Shown: positions 1 through 8,214 of the stretch, piece by piece | Position numbering within the stretch: position 1 is the stretch's first letter | How the letters are laid out: the number at the start of each line of letters is the position of its first letter | Assembly: GCF_029285175.1 (NCBI RefSeq) | Contig: NZ_JABEDH010000002.1 | Span: 1 to 64,000 of the forward strand | DNA from: Sulfitobacter sp. M05 | GTDB taxonomy: Bacteria; Pseudomonadota; Alphaproteobacteria; Rhodobacterales; Rhodobacteraceae | Reading direction: 5' to 3' | Length of the DNA stretch: 64,000 nt | The notes under the pieces: generated by a model | Told to the model about the DNA's origin: nothing | Database searches by the model: none | What the model saw: only the letters and a program-made list of their open reading frames with translations | Program-made: the position numbers and the translations under genes

Positions 1-89
1 AATATATCAACGGCTTCTACAATCCGCGCCGACGGCATTCAGCACTGGGTTGGAAAAGCCCCGTCGCCTTCGAACGGAAAGTGGCCTAA
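1..89 (+). pseudogene. 3' end of an IS3-family transposase (OrfB), cut by the window edge
   Basis: Reading from base 3, the last 28 codons before a TAA at 87-89 end in a tail with Tyr-Ile-Asn, NPRRRHSALG and SPVAFE. This is the C-terminal signature of the IS3-family DDE integrase (OrfB, rve fold), just after the catalytic glutamate region. Only this tail is visible, so whether the upstream gene is intact cannot be judged. It lies outside the Tn7-like element that starts at 794, in what looks like the decayed remains of an older element. Confidence 0.8.
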
Positions 90-127
90 ACGAGCACTTG
101 GGGCGGCACAAAAGCGCGACAGGTCCA
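1..127 (+). mobile_element. Right end of an IS3-family insertion sequence (partial)
   Basis: The transposase stop at 87-89 is followed by about 38 bp ending in GACAGGTCCA (118-127). A short 3' tail ending in CA is typical of IS3-family right ends. The boundary is inferred because the left end, with the matching inverted repeat, lies outside the window. On the minus strand an open frame (about 284 down to 128) stops matching anything recognisable at this point, which would fit the IS having landed in another gene. Confidence 0.45.
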
Positions 128-519
128 GAGTATCTATTCCTTCAGACCAAAGCCCGTCATTCACCAAGTCTGTAAAATACACCGCAAGGGCTTTTTTGGC
201 ACTTAAGGCGCGACGCCCGGAACCATGTAACATCCTTGGCCACAAACGCTTGGTGACGCTCCTATAAGACTTGACAGATTTCTCTCACCAACTTTTAAAC
301 ACCGGACGTCCATGCTCAACGCAGCATCCGGTACTTTTGGGCTCTCCCGACACTTTCACCGCGTGTTGCACGAACAGCTGGTCTAGGAAGGCGTGCCTTT
401 CGCTGCGTCTTGAACCAAGGTCAGCTTTGAATAGAGACAGGGCCCCCGGCCCTGCCACACCTAAGGTTTTCTGGTTCCTGGGGGTTCGCGCAAGCGCGAT
501 ACGCCACTGCGTCACATCA
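128..519. other. Gene-poor stretch with no recognisable gene
   Basis: Only short open frames occur here and none has a convincing start or known similarity. A minus-strand open frame between about 284 and the IS junction reads as an ordinary protein segment but lacks a start codon with a ribosome binding site, so it may be a broken gene fragment. Nothing else is supported. Confidence 0.4.
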
Positions 520-787
520 GGGTGAAGGCGCAGCCTTCCCCCTCCGGCAACCCCATTAGATAGGGCCGTGTCCTCGCCTCCGGCTGCGGGCCCCTCCACC
601 CCTATCGAATAGCATTGCCTCGCCCCCATCCGCGTTCGCCACGTGGCAAGGTTTCAGAGCAAGCCGCTAAAGCGGTTGTTCAGAAATCCTGCCCCAATTG
701 GAAGGAACAAGGGATGAGTCAAAGCACTGAAATGGATGGGAAAGGCAAAGGTCTGTCGCAAAAGGCAGAACTATGTGTCGTCTCACA
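520..787 (+). repeat. Diverged second copy of the transposon right end (remnant of an older element)
   Basis: This stretch parallels 27524-27807, the right end of the Tn7-like element. The first about 128 bp (520-648 versus 27524-27652) share roughly 80% identity, for example CATTGCCTCGCCCCCA and CGCGTTCGCCACGTGGCA. The remaining about 140 bp are more diverged but end alike: CGCAAAAGG...ATGTG.CG..CACA here, CGCAAAGG...ATGTGACGTTCAACA there. Both run into ATGTG at the same relative place, with one extra A here (788). It is best read as the right end of an earlier related element that used the same target. The peptides encoded across both copies resemble each other only because the DNA is repeated. 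Confidence 0.7.
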
Positions 788-788
788 A

Positions 789-793
789 ATGTG
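789..793. repeat. Target-site duplication, left copy (ATGTG)
   Basis: ATGTG directly precedes the TGT that opens the left terminal repeat and is repeated exactly after the ACA that closes the right end (27808-27812). Five base pairs is the duplication length made by Tn7, Mu and Tn5053-type DDE transposases. Confidence 0.88.
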
Positions 794-818
794 TGTGGAA
801 CGTCACATACCTTTGACT
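794..818 (+). repeat. Left terminal inverted repeat, with first TnsB-type site
   Basis: It opens with TGTGGAACGTCACAT, followed by two variable bases and CTTTGACT. It matches the right end read inward at all but three or four positions. The core AACGTCA...A..TTTGAC recurs further in and is the likely transposase-binding repeat. Confidence 0.87.
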
Positions 819-853
819 CAATCAATCTCTATGACCTTATAAAAGCGCGACTA

Positions 854-895
854 CACGTCATTCAATTCTGACCCAAACGTCAAGCATTTTTGACC
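854..895 (+). repeat. Two internal copies of the terminal TnsB-type repeat
   Basis: The pattern AACGTCAnnnAnnTTTGAC of the terminal repeat (799-818) recurs as CACGTCATTCAATTCTGACC at 854-873 and AACGTCAAGCATTTTTGACC at 876-895, in the same orientation. Tn7-like ends carry several same-way TnsB sites, so this supports the left-end assignment. Binding is inferred. Confidence 0.6.
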
Positions 896-939
896 TAGAT
901 GGGTCCATTATCTCTGAAAGCAAAACGACGAAGCCGAGC

Positions 940-1536
940 TCAATTTTCCAAAAGTACTTTCAAGTTTTCCGTCTGAACTCCGCTGCGGCCGACTAGCAAT
1001 TCGGAAAACTCAGCCAAAAGCTTCACGTAGCTGGGAAGAACGACATCTCGGCGATATGAACCTGCCCCAATCTCAAGGCTATTGGGTTCAACGAAACAGT
1101 CTACCCATTCTTCAACCCAGTTCTCGTTCTCTTCAAACCTTGCGCGGTTAGCCTTTATGGCGACCCCGAAGCTGCGACCACGCTTCGTGTCGAAGCAGGC
1201 AGCCATAAATTCATTGTAGGCCTCAACGAGGCCATCATTCATCAGCGGTAGAGAACCAAATATGACTTCGTCTAACTCTCTTTTCAGCGCGATTATCTCC
1301 GTCGGTGATTGGACCGACCAACCGCCGACGTAAGTACAATATTGGTAGATTTTGTTGAGCTGAGCATTGGCTACGGCGAAAACTTCATACTGCTTTTCGA
1401 TAACGAAGTTTCTTCGAGCGACTTCACCCTTCAACCGCTCCAATGAAATCGAGACGATGATGCCAAGCAAAAATATACTGGCGGGCAATGCAACATCGCC
1501 AATCAACGCAATCATCTGATTATTGTCTAAATCCAT
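940..1536 (-). CDS. Hypothetical protein with one N-terminal membrane segment
   Basis: A protein of about 198 aa with a hydrophobic stretch near residues 8-30 (IALIGDVALPASIFLLGIIV), then a charged, mainly helical cytoplasmic-type region. No known family is recognised. The start at 1536 is chosen because a GGAGG lies 8 bases upstream; a longer frame reaches 1584. It overlaps the end of the preceding gene (1520) by 17 bp, so the two are probably translationally coupled. As last gene of a three-gene cargo operon with an AbiGi-like protein, it could be the membrane component of a defence module, but that is context only. Confidence 0.7.
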   Translation of the reverse strand: MDLDNNQMIALIGDVALPASIFLLGIIVSISLERLKGEVARRNFVIEKQYEVFAVANAQLNKIYQYCTYVGGWSVQSPTEIIALKRELDEVIFGSLPLMNDGLVEAYNEFMAACFDTKRGRSFGVAIKANRARFEENENWVEEWVDCFVEPNSLEIGAGSYRRDVVLPSYVKLLAEFSELLVGRSGVQTENLKVLLEN

Positions 1537-2569
1537 CGCCTTGGCCTCCCAGCCGTTCATATTGAACACACCCTCCACCCTCAAAGCTACGAATGAATTC
1601 TCGTCCTAGGACTTGTTGCGCGTCATTTTCCTTTTCCAAGGGGACAATCACATCACTAATGAAACTGGAAAATGGCACTCCATCAGAAGAGACAAGCAGG
1701 AAGGCGTCATCAAGCTCGATTGTTGAACCAGTAAAGCGCCTGCAAAACTCAAAAATCATTCGTGCGCTATTGATTTTTTCATGGGCAGCCGAGAAAGGTA
1801 TACAAAGCAAGCCTGCCGTATCGGCCGCAACAATTCGCCACTCCCTTTGCGAGTAATAGTCCAAATGTCGTCGCTCATAAGACGAGTCTGCGGTTTGAAA
1901 GAGCGAAAGAACGAGATCGAGACATCCAATCAGTGCTGTTGCCGGTGGTCGGTCTGTATCCAGTAACGCATGTAGGCGCGCGGCATGTCGGCGTTTTACA
2001 TTCTGGATCGCAGGCCAAACGTTTGGCTCATCGTTTAAGACGTAGTCATAGTACGTAAGCTTCTCTTTGCTGAAGTACTCGTCGTCACTCTCAGCTGCTC
2101 CAGCTTCTAGCCAAGCTATAGCAATGAGCAATCGTCTTATTTCTGCTAGTCTAAACAGTAGCTCGTGGCTGACACCTTTATTACCAGCGAGGGTTTGATC
2201 GGTCCCACACTCCGCTGCATAGTAGTAAATTGTCGGGAGCATACCGAGTCTTCGCGCTGCTTGTGTGTCGAGACCGATGGCAAATTTTCCAAACAAGTTG
2301 GAGCGTTTTTCATCAAGCATTGCATCCTTCACGGCTAGCAACCCAAAGCTGGCTCTTCTTTGAACAACAGAAGTTTCCGGTGGGCAATCATACATCGAGT
2401 TTTCATGATCCACGGGAAAGTCTAGATTTTCGGGGGTGAGGATGATCCCATTCGAAAAAATAGACCTAAGCTGCTCAATCCCCGCCTTGCCTGGATCAGC
2501 CGAGGCGATCGAGGTCGAAACACGCGGAAACGAATGCACAAAACGTAGAGGCGATGGCGAGTCATTCAT
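1520..2569 (-). CDS. AbiGi-like putative abortive-infection protein
   Basis: A protein of about 349 aa. The N-terminal part (HSFPRVSTSI..., then an 'IFSNGIILTPE' segment) and a late Y-x-REWRI motif (about residue 236) resemble the AbiGi/DUF2971-like family linked to abortive phage resistance. That assignment rests on pattern memory and is tentative. There is no membrane segment or signal peptide. The start is ATG 2569, 3 bp after the stop of the upstream gene; the downstream membrane protein overlaps its end. Operon position between a secreted protein and a membrane protein inside transposon cargo fits a defence role. Codon use looks more AT-rich than the backbone. Confidence 0.6.
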   Translation of the reverse strand: MNDSPSPLRFVHSFPRVSTSIASADPGKAGIEQLRSIFSNGIILTPENLDFPVDHENSMYDCPPETSVVQRRASFGLLAVKDAMLDEKRSNLFGKFAIGLDTQAARRLGMLPTIYYYAAECGTDQTLAGNKGVSHELLFRLAEIRRLLIAIAWLEAGAAESDDEYFSKEKLTYYDYVLNDEPNVWPAIQNVKRRHAARLHALLDTDRPPATALIGCLDLVLSLFQTADSSYERRHLDYYSQREWRIVAADTAGLLCIPFSAAHEKINSARMIFEFCRRFTGSTIELDDAFLLVSSDGVPFSSFISDVIVPLEKENDAQQVLGREFIRSFEGGGCVQYERLGGQGDGFRQ

Positions 2570-2571
2570 TC

Positions 2572-3726
2572 TCAATCGAAGAACCCCTCAGCAAAATTTT
2601 CCCAATTCTCCGGGTTTTGAGACTTGACAGTTCGAAGCAACGCTAACGTACCAGCAAACTCTTGTTGTGATGCATAAGTTATTAAGTCCAAATATTGTAT
2701 TCGCAAGCTGGGGACTTGATCAAAGACGCGCTCAATTTCGTTCTCTGTCGCGACGCCAAAAAGCACTGACTGGATATCTGAAGTGTCTTGAATTGCAACA
2801 TCAGCTAGGGGAATTAAACGTTCTCTTGCGATCGTCTCCTTAACAGTTTGGGAAACAAAATCTGCGAGCGCTTCGTCAGATATCTGATCTATGGTCACAG
2901 ATTCGGTTGAAGCTAGAATGCGTCTGTAGTCATGCAGGCGCGCTTCTGCATCTTCATGAACGGCCTGTAAAAGCGGAACCCGTTCTGGGTAAAGACGTGC
3001 TCTTGTGTAGTAAACAAAATCACCGCTTGAATCCATCGACCGATCATAGTGAAATAGCCCACCAGACACAGTCACCTGCCCCTCAAACAAAGAGGCTTGG
3101 AACTGGGTGGAGAAGTCTGCCACTACATAGCTTAGTGCGCTACCACCTGGTAGGCGAGGACCATTCAGCTCAGCTAAAACTTCGTTTTCTCGAATTGCCT
3201 CCAGATTGACTGGCGAAACACCTCTAAAATCTAATCCATAAGCGATCTCTTCAAGATATTCATCACCAGCGAACTCAATGGCAATGAGGCCTCCTTCGGG
3301 TACGAGATTGGCTCTTGACATGCCCGCTGAGCGATAAGTTGCGTTTAATGTGTTTTGATCACCGAAATAGGTGTAAACACCGAAACCTTCATTGTCGATG
3401 AACGAAATCATACGTGCTAAATGATCTTCCGACACCTGCACGAAGTAGCAATCACCTCTGCTGGAAAATTGACCGGCGATTATGCATAAACCGTCAGTCT
3501 CGTCGTGAGAAATTATTTGCAGCTCGTCTAGGGAGACTTGGACCCCGTCAACGTAAGCACTCGTGAGATCATTAATCAAAATCACCCCTCCAAAGCGGCC
3601 TCCAATCGCGGAATGAGGAACGAACGCCTGTCGCTGATGATCGAGTGTAATCCTCTTGGGAAGAGCAATTGCTGGCTGTGCCAGACAGACTAACAGAAAT
3701 AATTTCAAAGAAAAAAATTTGAACAT
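2572..3726 (-). CDS. Secreted protein of unknown function, first gene of the AbiGi-like operon
   Basis: A 384-aa protein opening with a clear Sec signal peptide: a Lys-containing n-region, a hydrophobic core (LKLFLLVCLAQPAIA) and an Ala-x-Ala cleavage site near residue 22. The mature part is acidic, with two cysteines near residues 76 and 87 that could pair, and a helical C-terminal third. No family is recognised. It heads a tight minus-strand operon. The 143 bp upstream (3727-3869) is AT-rich and probably holds the operon promoter. Low GC relative to the backbone supports foreign origin. Confidence 0.7.
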   Translation of the reverse strand: MFKFFSLKLFLLVCLAQPAIALPKRITLDHQRQAFVPHSAIGGRFGGVILINDLTSAYVDGVQVSLDELQIISHDETDGLCIIAGQFSSRGDCYFVQVSEDHLARMISFIDNEGFGVYTYFGDQNTLNATYRSAGMSRANLVPEGGLIAIEFAGDEYLEEIAYGLDFRGVSPVNLEAIRENEVLAELNGPRLPGGSALSYVVADFSTQFQASLFEGQVTVSGGLFHYDRSMDSSGDFVYYTRARLYPERVPLLQAVHEDAEARLHDYRRILASTESVTIDQISDEALADFVSQTVKETIARERLIPLADVAIQDTSDIQSVLFGVATENEIERVFDQVPSLRIQYLDLITYASQQEFAGTLALLRTVKSQNPENWENFAEGFFD

Positions 3727-3869
3727 AATTGGCTCTCAACTCTTATAGGTTGCATGACGGGAGTAGCATATTCAAGTTGGGAAAAATCAACTGCCCGCTT
3801 CGACAAACTTGATGGAAAAACTCGCGAAAAACATCTAAAATTGAAAGTGCGCGCACTTGCGCGCATCGT

Positions 3870-4508
3870 TCAACCAGACACTACCAGCTTTCCATAAACT
3901 TCCAGCGCATTTGGCGTCCCTTTCGGAACCGGATTGCCATCCATATCGTAGAATTTTGGAAGTGTTTTACGTAAGAGTGCCAGAACTTTAAGATAACCAC
4001 TCAGTTTGCTGAAGGTGAAGCAGCCATCACTGACTCTACCAAAATGCAATCGGACCCCCTTACGCACAACCGGCCCTTCTCTGGTCAAATCATCAATGCG
4101 GTCGCCATCGTCGCGAAATAACGAGAGCCACAGAGGATTCTGCGTAGCAGCTCGGTAAATATCAAAACCAAGCGCCCCCAATATCTGTTGTTGCTTCAAA
4201 ACCTTGAAGGTTTCCGCAGGTGTCTTTTGCTTACCGTAACGAACGATGAACCATGTCCCCTTGGGAATTTCACCGTAGGTTTGATTAGGTCGTAAGCGCT
4301 TTCCACTGCCATCTCGCGGACCCGCCCCCGAAAATATCGTCAATGTAGTATCGCTCCCAGCATTTTTGCTCAGTTTTACACCGACCAAAAACCCAGTCTC
4401 GTCACTGCGTACAGTGTATAGCACGGGCTGTGCCCCATTGCCTTTACGAGCAGTGGGGTAGTCGAGAAGCGCCCCCAGATCGGTTGTTAAAGCGTCAAGA
4501 TCAAACAT
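3870..4508 (-). CDS. Tlde1/L,D-transpeptidase-like peptidoglycan enzyme
   Basis: A 212-aa protein without a signal peptide. The second half carries H155-F-G-R-V-S-D-G-C163-F, the His...S-x-G-C arrangement of the YkuD/DUF2778 (Tlde1) cysteine peptidase-transpeptidase fold, which cuts or exchanges peptidoglycan stem peptides. The strand-rich segment before it (residues 30-100) fits the beta-sandwich of that fold. Its start overlaps the end of the 905-aa gene by 8 bp, so the two are co-translated. Lack of a signal peptide suggests export by a partner or use as an effector; this is inference. No obvious immunity gene of the usual type is seen, though the 136-aa membrane protein is a candidate. 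Confidence 0.65.
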   Translation of the reverse strand: MFDLDALTTDLGALLDYPTARKGNGAQPVLYTVRSDETGFLVGVKLSKNAGSDTTLTIFSGAGPRDGSGKRLRPNQTYGEIPKGTWFIVRYGKQKTPAETFKVLKQQQILGALGFDIYRAATQNPLWLSLFRDDGDRIDDLTREGPVVRKGVRLHFGRVSDGCFTFSKLSGYLKVLALLRKTLPKFYDMDGNPVPKGTPNALEVYGKLVVSG

Positions 4509-7218
4509 CGCGAATCAAGCTCCCTGGCAATTGATCAAGCTTAGCGCTGCTTGGCGCATCATCCCTTAGGGTGAGCGAATATTGGTCAGTGCCAGTGATC
4601 ACTTTAACGGGCCCAATGATCTCCGCGCCTACCCGGTAAAGCCATTTACCCGGCATAATCGAACCTCCGATCTGGATCGTCAACAAATCCGCCCCCGTCT
4701 TTTTATGGGAGACATTGTGGTGAACCTGAACAGTCGCCTTGCTGTCCACTTTGGACGTGGTCATCTGGGTGACTATTTCGGCCAGCTGCTTTTCCACTTC
4801 CAGCTTGCGCATATCAACCGCATAGCTTTCTAAGCCTTCCGTTGCTCCGATTGTTGCATCTGAATATACTGCGGCTGACGGGCTTATTACGATGTCAGGC
4901 TCGATTGGCTCACCGGTTGCTACCAGCTGATCAATCATCTTCTGGAGGTTTTTGTCTTTGGCCGCATCAATCGCGCGCACTGGCTTGCCGTCATACTTCA
5001 CACTAAACGCAGAGACCGCTGCCTTCTCAGCTTCTGCGCCTGTTCCTGCTTTCTTGGATGAGTAGTCTTGAAACGCAGTGAGAAAATCTCCCTCCAGTGT
5101 CTTGACGAACTCAGCTGCTTTTTCCTCCGCCATCTGCTGAACCTGGTTACGTGCGGCCCCGGCACCGCCCACAGTCGGTTCAAAATGTAGCCCCAGCATA
5201 AGCATCCGTGTCATGTCCTCTTGCACACTGTTGAGGAATTCTGGCAACTCTTCCTTGGAGAAGGTACGCACTTCGCGGATGTCGGTCCCGTCGATCAATT
5301 CAAACGGCGAGATATAGGTAAACCCGATGTCATCAAGATAGGTCGACGAGACAAAGATATTGTTCACCGCGAAATAGTTGACGTTCAACGTACGGCCGAT
5401 GTTTGGGTTTGAAATTTGACCGGACGAACTTGAGACAGATTCCATTTCTTCGCGACTCAGCTCCCTTGCAACAACCTCGCTGCGCGACGTCTTGCGCATT
5501 TTACTGATCGCTTGCGTGGTCAGTTTGTTAAGGCTTTTTGCAAACTGTCGAGCTGTCTGTTTGGACATTCCCGACGATGATCCACCAGCCGAGAACCCTC
5601 CATAAGATCCGGACGCTTTGACACTCCAGCTCTTGGATTTCTCGGAAGTGTTCTCACGCTGAAATTCGTTTTCCACCGACGAGACAGTATCGAAGGAAGT
5701 GGAGCTATCGGTCTCAAAGCTCAGGTTTGTCTTTAGCTCGTCTTCGCGAAGCGCTGAACGTGTCGTTTTGATCGAAATGTCGCGCACTTCGCCAGGCAAC
5801 AGATTGATGCTCGACAGCAATTCGCCCAACTCCATGCCCAACCAACGAAGCTTATAGGCTATCTGCTCTTCAAAGAAAAACTCAGGTAGCCCGACAATGC
5901 TGCGCCCACGGGTCGGACGGCGGATCACATGATATCCAGCGATAACGTCCTCGCCAAACAGGTTCTGCTTATAGACCGGCATCAGCAAGACACACGCCTC
6001 CTGAAAACCTGGGTCCAGTTCGCATCGTAGTAAAATGCTCTCCAGTGTGCGACCATCGTCGGCTTGGAAACCTGACGCAACATTCTGCAAAACAACTACG
6101 TTTTTATTCGCAAGTTCGGTCTGGATGAACTCCGTGACCATTGAATCGTTACTGTTGATGTTTCTGAACTTCACATCTTCTGCTTTACGGTTAAAGCGTT
6201 GCACTGTGGTCCAACGCTTTGATCTGCGCATGAAGCGACTGCGCTTATGATGGGTGACTTTCTCTTCAACCCAACGGGTAACAAAACGCTTTTCTTGGAT
6301 CAGCTGACCTTCCTTGGCCGGGAACGGCGACTGGGCCGCCCCCTTCAAGGTCTGTTTGAGAGGTTCATCATTCTCCATCAGTCGGTAGCCTCGAGACGCG
6401 GCATATCCCACTAAACTCGATGTAGATCGTTTGAGCCGTGCAATTTCCTGATTGAGCCCCTGCACTTCACCAAACAGCGCCTGCAACCCTAGATAATTCG
6501 CTTCGCCGTCTATCATCGTCTTGAGCTTTTCGCGCATTTGGTTTTTGACCACACGCTGCTCTTTCAAAAATGGATAACGTTCTAATGTTGCCCCAACACC
6601 AAGGTCTAGGAATTCATGGCTCGAGTCTCGAACACCGGTGCCCACTTCATAAACCCGCTTAATCCCGTCCACTTTATTGGCCCAAGCATCCTCGTAGTCA
6701 CTAGGCCCGGCTAAAAACAACTCCTTGGTGAAGCTGATCTTACTTTGCGTGGTCAGCATAAAATAGATGCCCGCAGCCTGACCGTTGGGTCGCGCAAATG
6801 CGATAACCGCATTGGCCGGTAAATCCATCTCATCGCTGCTGGCGTCACTCTTGTATTTCAAGATCGGAACATCTCCACGCTCATCTGCTGGCAGACTGGC
6901 ATCGGGATAGTTCACAATGAAATCGTCAGCCGTAGCAAAAATCGTTGCCACCGTTGCATCTTCGGTCGGCACCCAATATCGCTCGAGCATATCGCGCACG
7001 GCCTGAACGCCATTCTTGCGCTGCCATTCGTCATTGGCCTCGCCGTCGAGCAGCTCCGTCAAATCATTATTTGCGGTGGTATCAATTTCGCGGGAACGGC
7101 GAAATCTAAAGGGAGGTGCAGCAGACATATACTCCGCATCCAGACCGGCCCAGATGCCTGATCGGGTGATCTCTGAAGGGCTCGAAATCAGAAGGTGGTT
7201 ATCCAGGTTTCTGGTCAT
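4501..7218 (-). CDS. 905-aa Ser/Thr-rich protein of unknown function
   Basis: A large acidic protein. Residues about 60-330 are mixed alpha/beta; residues about 490-580 contain an LPGEVRDISIKTTRS-type strand followed by a very Ser/Gly-rich low-complexity stretch (SYGGFSAGGSSSG) and helical segments; the C-terminal about 150 residues look beta-rich. There is no signal peptide or membrane helix. Length and Ser-rich middle resemble structural or toxin-carrier proteins, but no family is recognised. A GGAG lies about 9 bases before the start. It follows the 136-aa membrane protein by 45 bp and overlaps the Tlde1-like gene downstream, suggesting it carries, exports or regulates that enzyme. Confidence 0.75.
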   Translation of the reverse strand: MTRNLDNHLLISSPSEITRSGIWAGLDAEYMSAAPPFRFRRSREIDTTANNDLTELLDGEANDEWQRKNGVQAVRDMLERYWVPTEDATVATIFATADDFIVNYPDASLPADERGDVPILKYKSDASSDEMDLPANAVIAFARPNGQAAGIYFMLTTQSKISFTKELFLAGPSDYEDAWANKVDGIKRVYEVGTGVRDSSHEFLDLGVGATLERYPFLKEQRVVKNQMREKLKTMIDGEANYLGLQALFGEVQGLNQEIARLKRSTSSLVGYAASRGYRLMENDEPLKQTLKGAAQSPFPAKEGQLIQEKRFVTRWVEEKVTHHKRSRFMRRSKRWTTVQRFNRKAEDVKFRNINSNDSMVTEFIQTELANKNVVVLQNVASGFQADDGRTLESILLRCELDPGFQEACVLLMPVYKQNLFGEDVIAGYHVIRRPTRGRSIVGLPEFFFEEQIAYKLRWLGMELGELLSSINLLPGEVRDISIKTTRSALREDELKTNLSFETDSSTSFDTVSSVENEFQRENTSEKSKSWSVKASGSYGGFSAGGSSSGMSKQTARQFAKSLNKLTTQAISKMRKTSRSEVVARELSREEMESVSSSSGQISNPNIGRTLNVNYFAVNNIFVSSTYLDDIGFTYISPFELIDGTDIREVRTFSKEELPEFLNSVQEDMTRMLMLGLHFEPTVGGAGAARNQVQQMAEEKAAEFVKTLEGDFLTAFQDYSSKKAGTGAEAEKAAVSAFSVKYDGKPVRAIDAAKDKNLQKMIDQLVATGEPIEPDIVISPSAAVYSDATIGATEGLESYAVDMRKLEVEKQLAEIVTQMTTSKVDSKATVQVHHNVSHKKTGADLLTIQIGGSIMPGKWLYRVGAEIIGPVKVITGTDQYSLTLRDDAPSSAKLDQLPGSLIRDV

Positions 7219-7263
7219 CTTAAATCTCCAATTGAAATGTGGAAAAAGGCTACTGTTACAGAC

Positions 7264-7659
7264 TCAGCCGCGCGGACCTCCGCCAAATACAGCGCTGAGT
7301 TGATTGAAAGCGTAAGGCGCAAAGAGCGATCCGGCGGCTCCGATATAGGGCCACAATTCGGACAGCTGCTCTATCATAGGTGGCTTGGCAATTTCGGCAT
7401 TATTGAGTGCGAAGAACACCCAAATCCCTAGGCCCGTGACAAAAGAGGCGAGGCCAATTGACCCGATTGCCCCTGCAACGCGGCTAAAACTTGTGCCATT
7501 TTGCGGGTCATTCTTTTCTGTCAGCGCGCTGGCGATCAACGGGCGTCCCGCACCATCAACCGGCGCGAGCAGTGTCGCAGATAACAGCCGCAATCCCCAT
7601 ATCAAAACGGCCAAGCTGACCACGACCGGTATTACGGTCTCAAAATGTATTCCACTCAT
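7264..7659 (-). CDS. Small membrane protein with about three transmembrane helices
   Basis: About 131 aa. Hydrophobic segments fall near residues 6-28 (VIPVVVSLAVLIWGLRLL), 62-85 (AGAIGSIGLASFVTGLGIWVFFAL) and 103-122. No family is recognised. The start at 7659 has a GGAGGG about 7 bases upstream and is preferred over one five codons earlier. It is in line with the 905-aa protein and Tlde1-like enzyme, so it may anchor the complex, act as an export pore or protect the producer; none of these is shown by the sequence itself. Confidence 0.7.
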   Translation of the reverse strand: MSGIHFETVIPVVVSLAVLIWGLRLLSATLLAPVDGAGRPLIASALTEKNDPQNGTSFSRVAGAIGSIGLASFVTGLGIWVFFALNNAEIAKPPMIEQLSELWPYIGAAGSLFAPYAFNQLSAVFGGGPRG

Positions 7660-7724
7660 CGTTATTCCCTCCAAATTGAATAGTTAGTAAGCTAGAGCCA
7701 TCAGATATCATTTGATTTTCCAGC

Positions 7725-8033
7725 TTATGCTTCAGCAGCCCATGGCCGTTCTTCAGTCGAGAAACACCTGTTGATCGCACCTTTTGCGTTAAGTGCGGGG
7801 TTTGGTGTGACGTGCAAAATAACTGAATCACCTTCCGCGCCTCGGCCGTGGGCATTCCGCCCGATTGGGATCAGGCCCAGAACACTTCCGCTATCCGTTA
7901 AAGTCGCCGCATCATCCGCAGGGAAAAAACAACCGGGGATTTGAAGACCCTCAGGCAAATGTCGCAACACTATAAACTGCGAACCGTCTTCGTCGGTTAG
8001 CGGCCCACACCGCGCGTGCATTTGATTGCGCAT
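7725..8033 (-). CDS. 102-aa hypothetical protein, divergent from the YcaO gene
   Basis: A small soluble protein with three cysteines (residues 9, 35, 90) and a central hydrophobic strand region (SVLGLIPIG). No family is recognised. GGAAGGAC stands just before the start. It is the first gene of the minus-strand operon running to the Tlde1-like enzyme and is divergent from the YcaO operon, sharing the promoter region 8034-8214. Its size invites comparison with a modified-peptide precursor, but it lacks a Cys/Ser/Thr-rich core, so a precursor role is not supported. Confidence 0.6.
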   Translation of the reverse strand: MRNQMHARCGPLTDEDGSQFIVLRHLPEGLQIPGCFFPADDAATLTDSGSVLGLIPIGRNAHGRGAEGDSVILHVTPNPALNAKGAINRCFSTEERPWAAEA

Positions 8034-8099
8034 TTCAAAGTCCTTCCAATCGCAAATCAGCCCGAATTGGGCCGTGTCTTTGTCAGGAAATCGAACGCA

Positions 8100-8150
8100 T
8101 GTGATTTAATTGTGATTTTGATTATCAGCAGAATTCACATCGAAATCACA
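8100..8150. promoter_or_regulatory. Divergent promoter region with 11-bp-spaced TGTGATT repeats
   Basis: TGTGATT occurs at 8100-8106 and 8111-8117, two heptamers separated by TAAT (11-bp period), with an inverted AAATCACA at 8143-8150. Heptamer direct repeats with 4-bp spacers are the classical binding layout of SARP-type regulators, and an AfsR/SARP-like gene lies at 11322-13193. A GATTAT at 8120-8125 could serve as a -10 element for the YcaO operon. The link between regulator and site is inference. Confidence 0.5.
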
Positions 8151-8214
8151 CACGCCTTGTTTGATGGATCAAAACAGCGAACACTTACGGCATAGGCGAA
8201 AGGAGCTTTGCGGC

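Noticed and set aside
39-245. A minus-strand 68-codon frame
   Set aside because: It overlaps the IS3 tail, starts at TTG without a ribosome binding site and matches nothing recognised.
285-629. A minus-strand open frame of 114 codons whose peptide resembles that of 27364-27633
   Set aside because: Both lie in copies of the transposon right end; the similarity reflects repeated DNA, and neither has a credible start.
7725-8033. The 102-aa protein as a YcaO substrate peptide
   Set aside because: It has no leader/core layout and few Cys/Ser/Thr in a row; kept as hypothetical.
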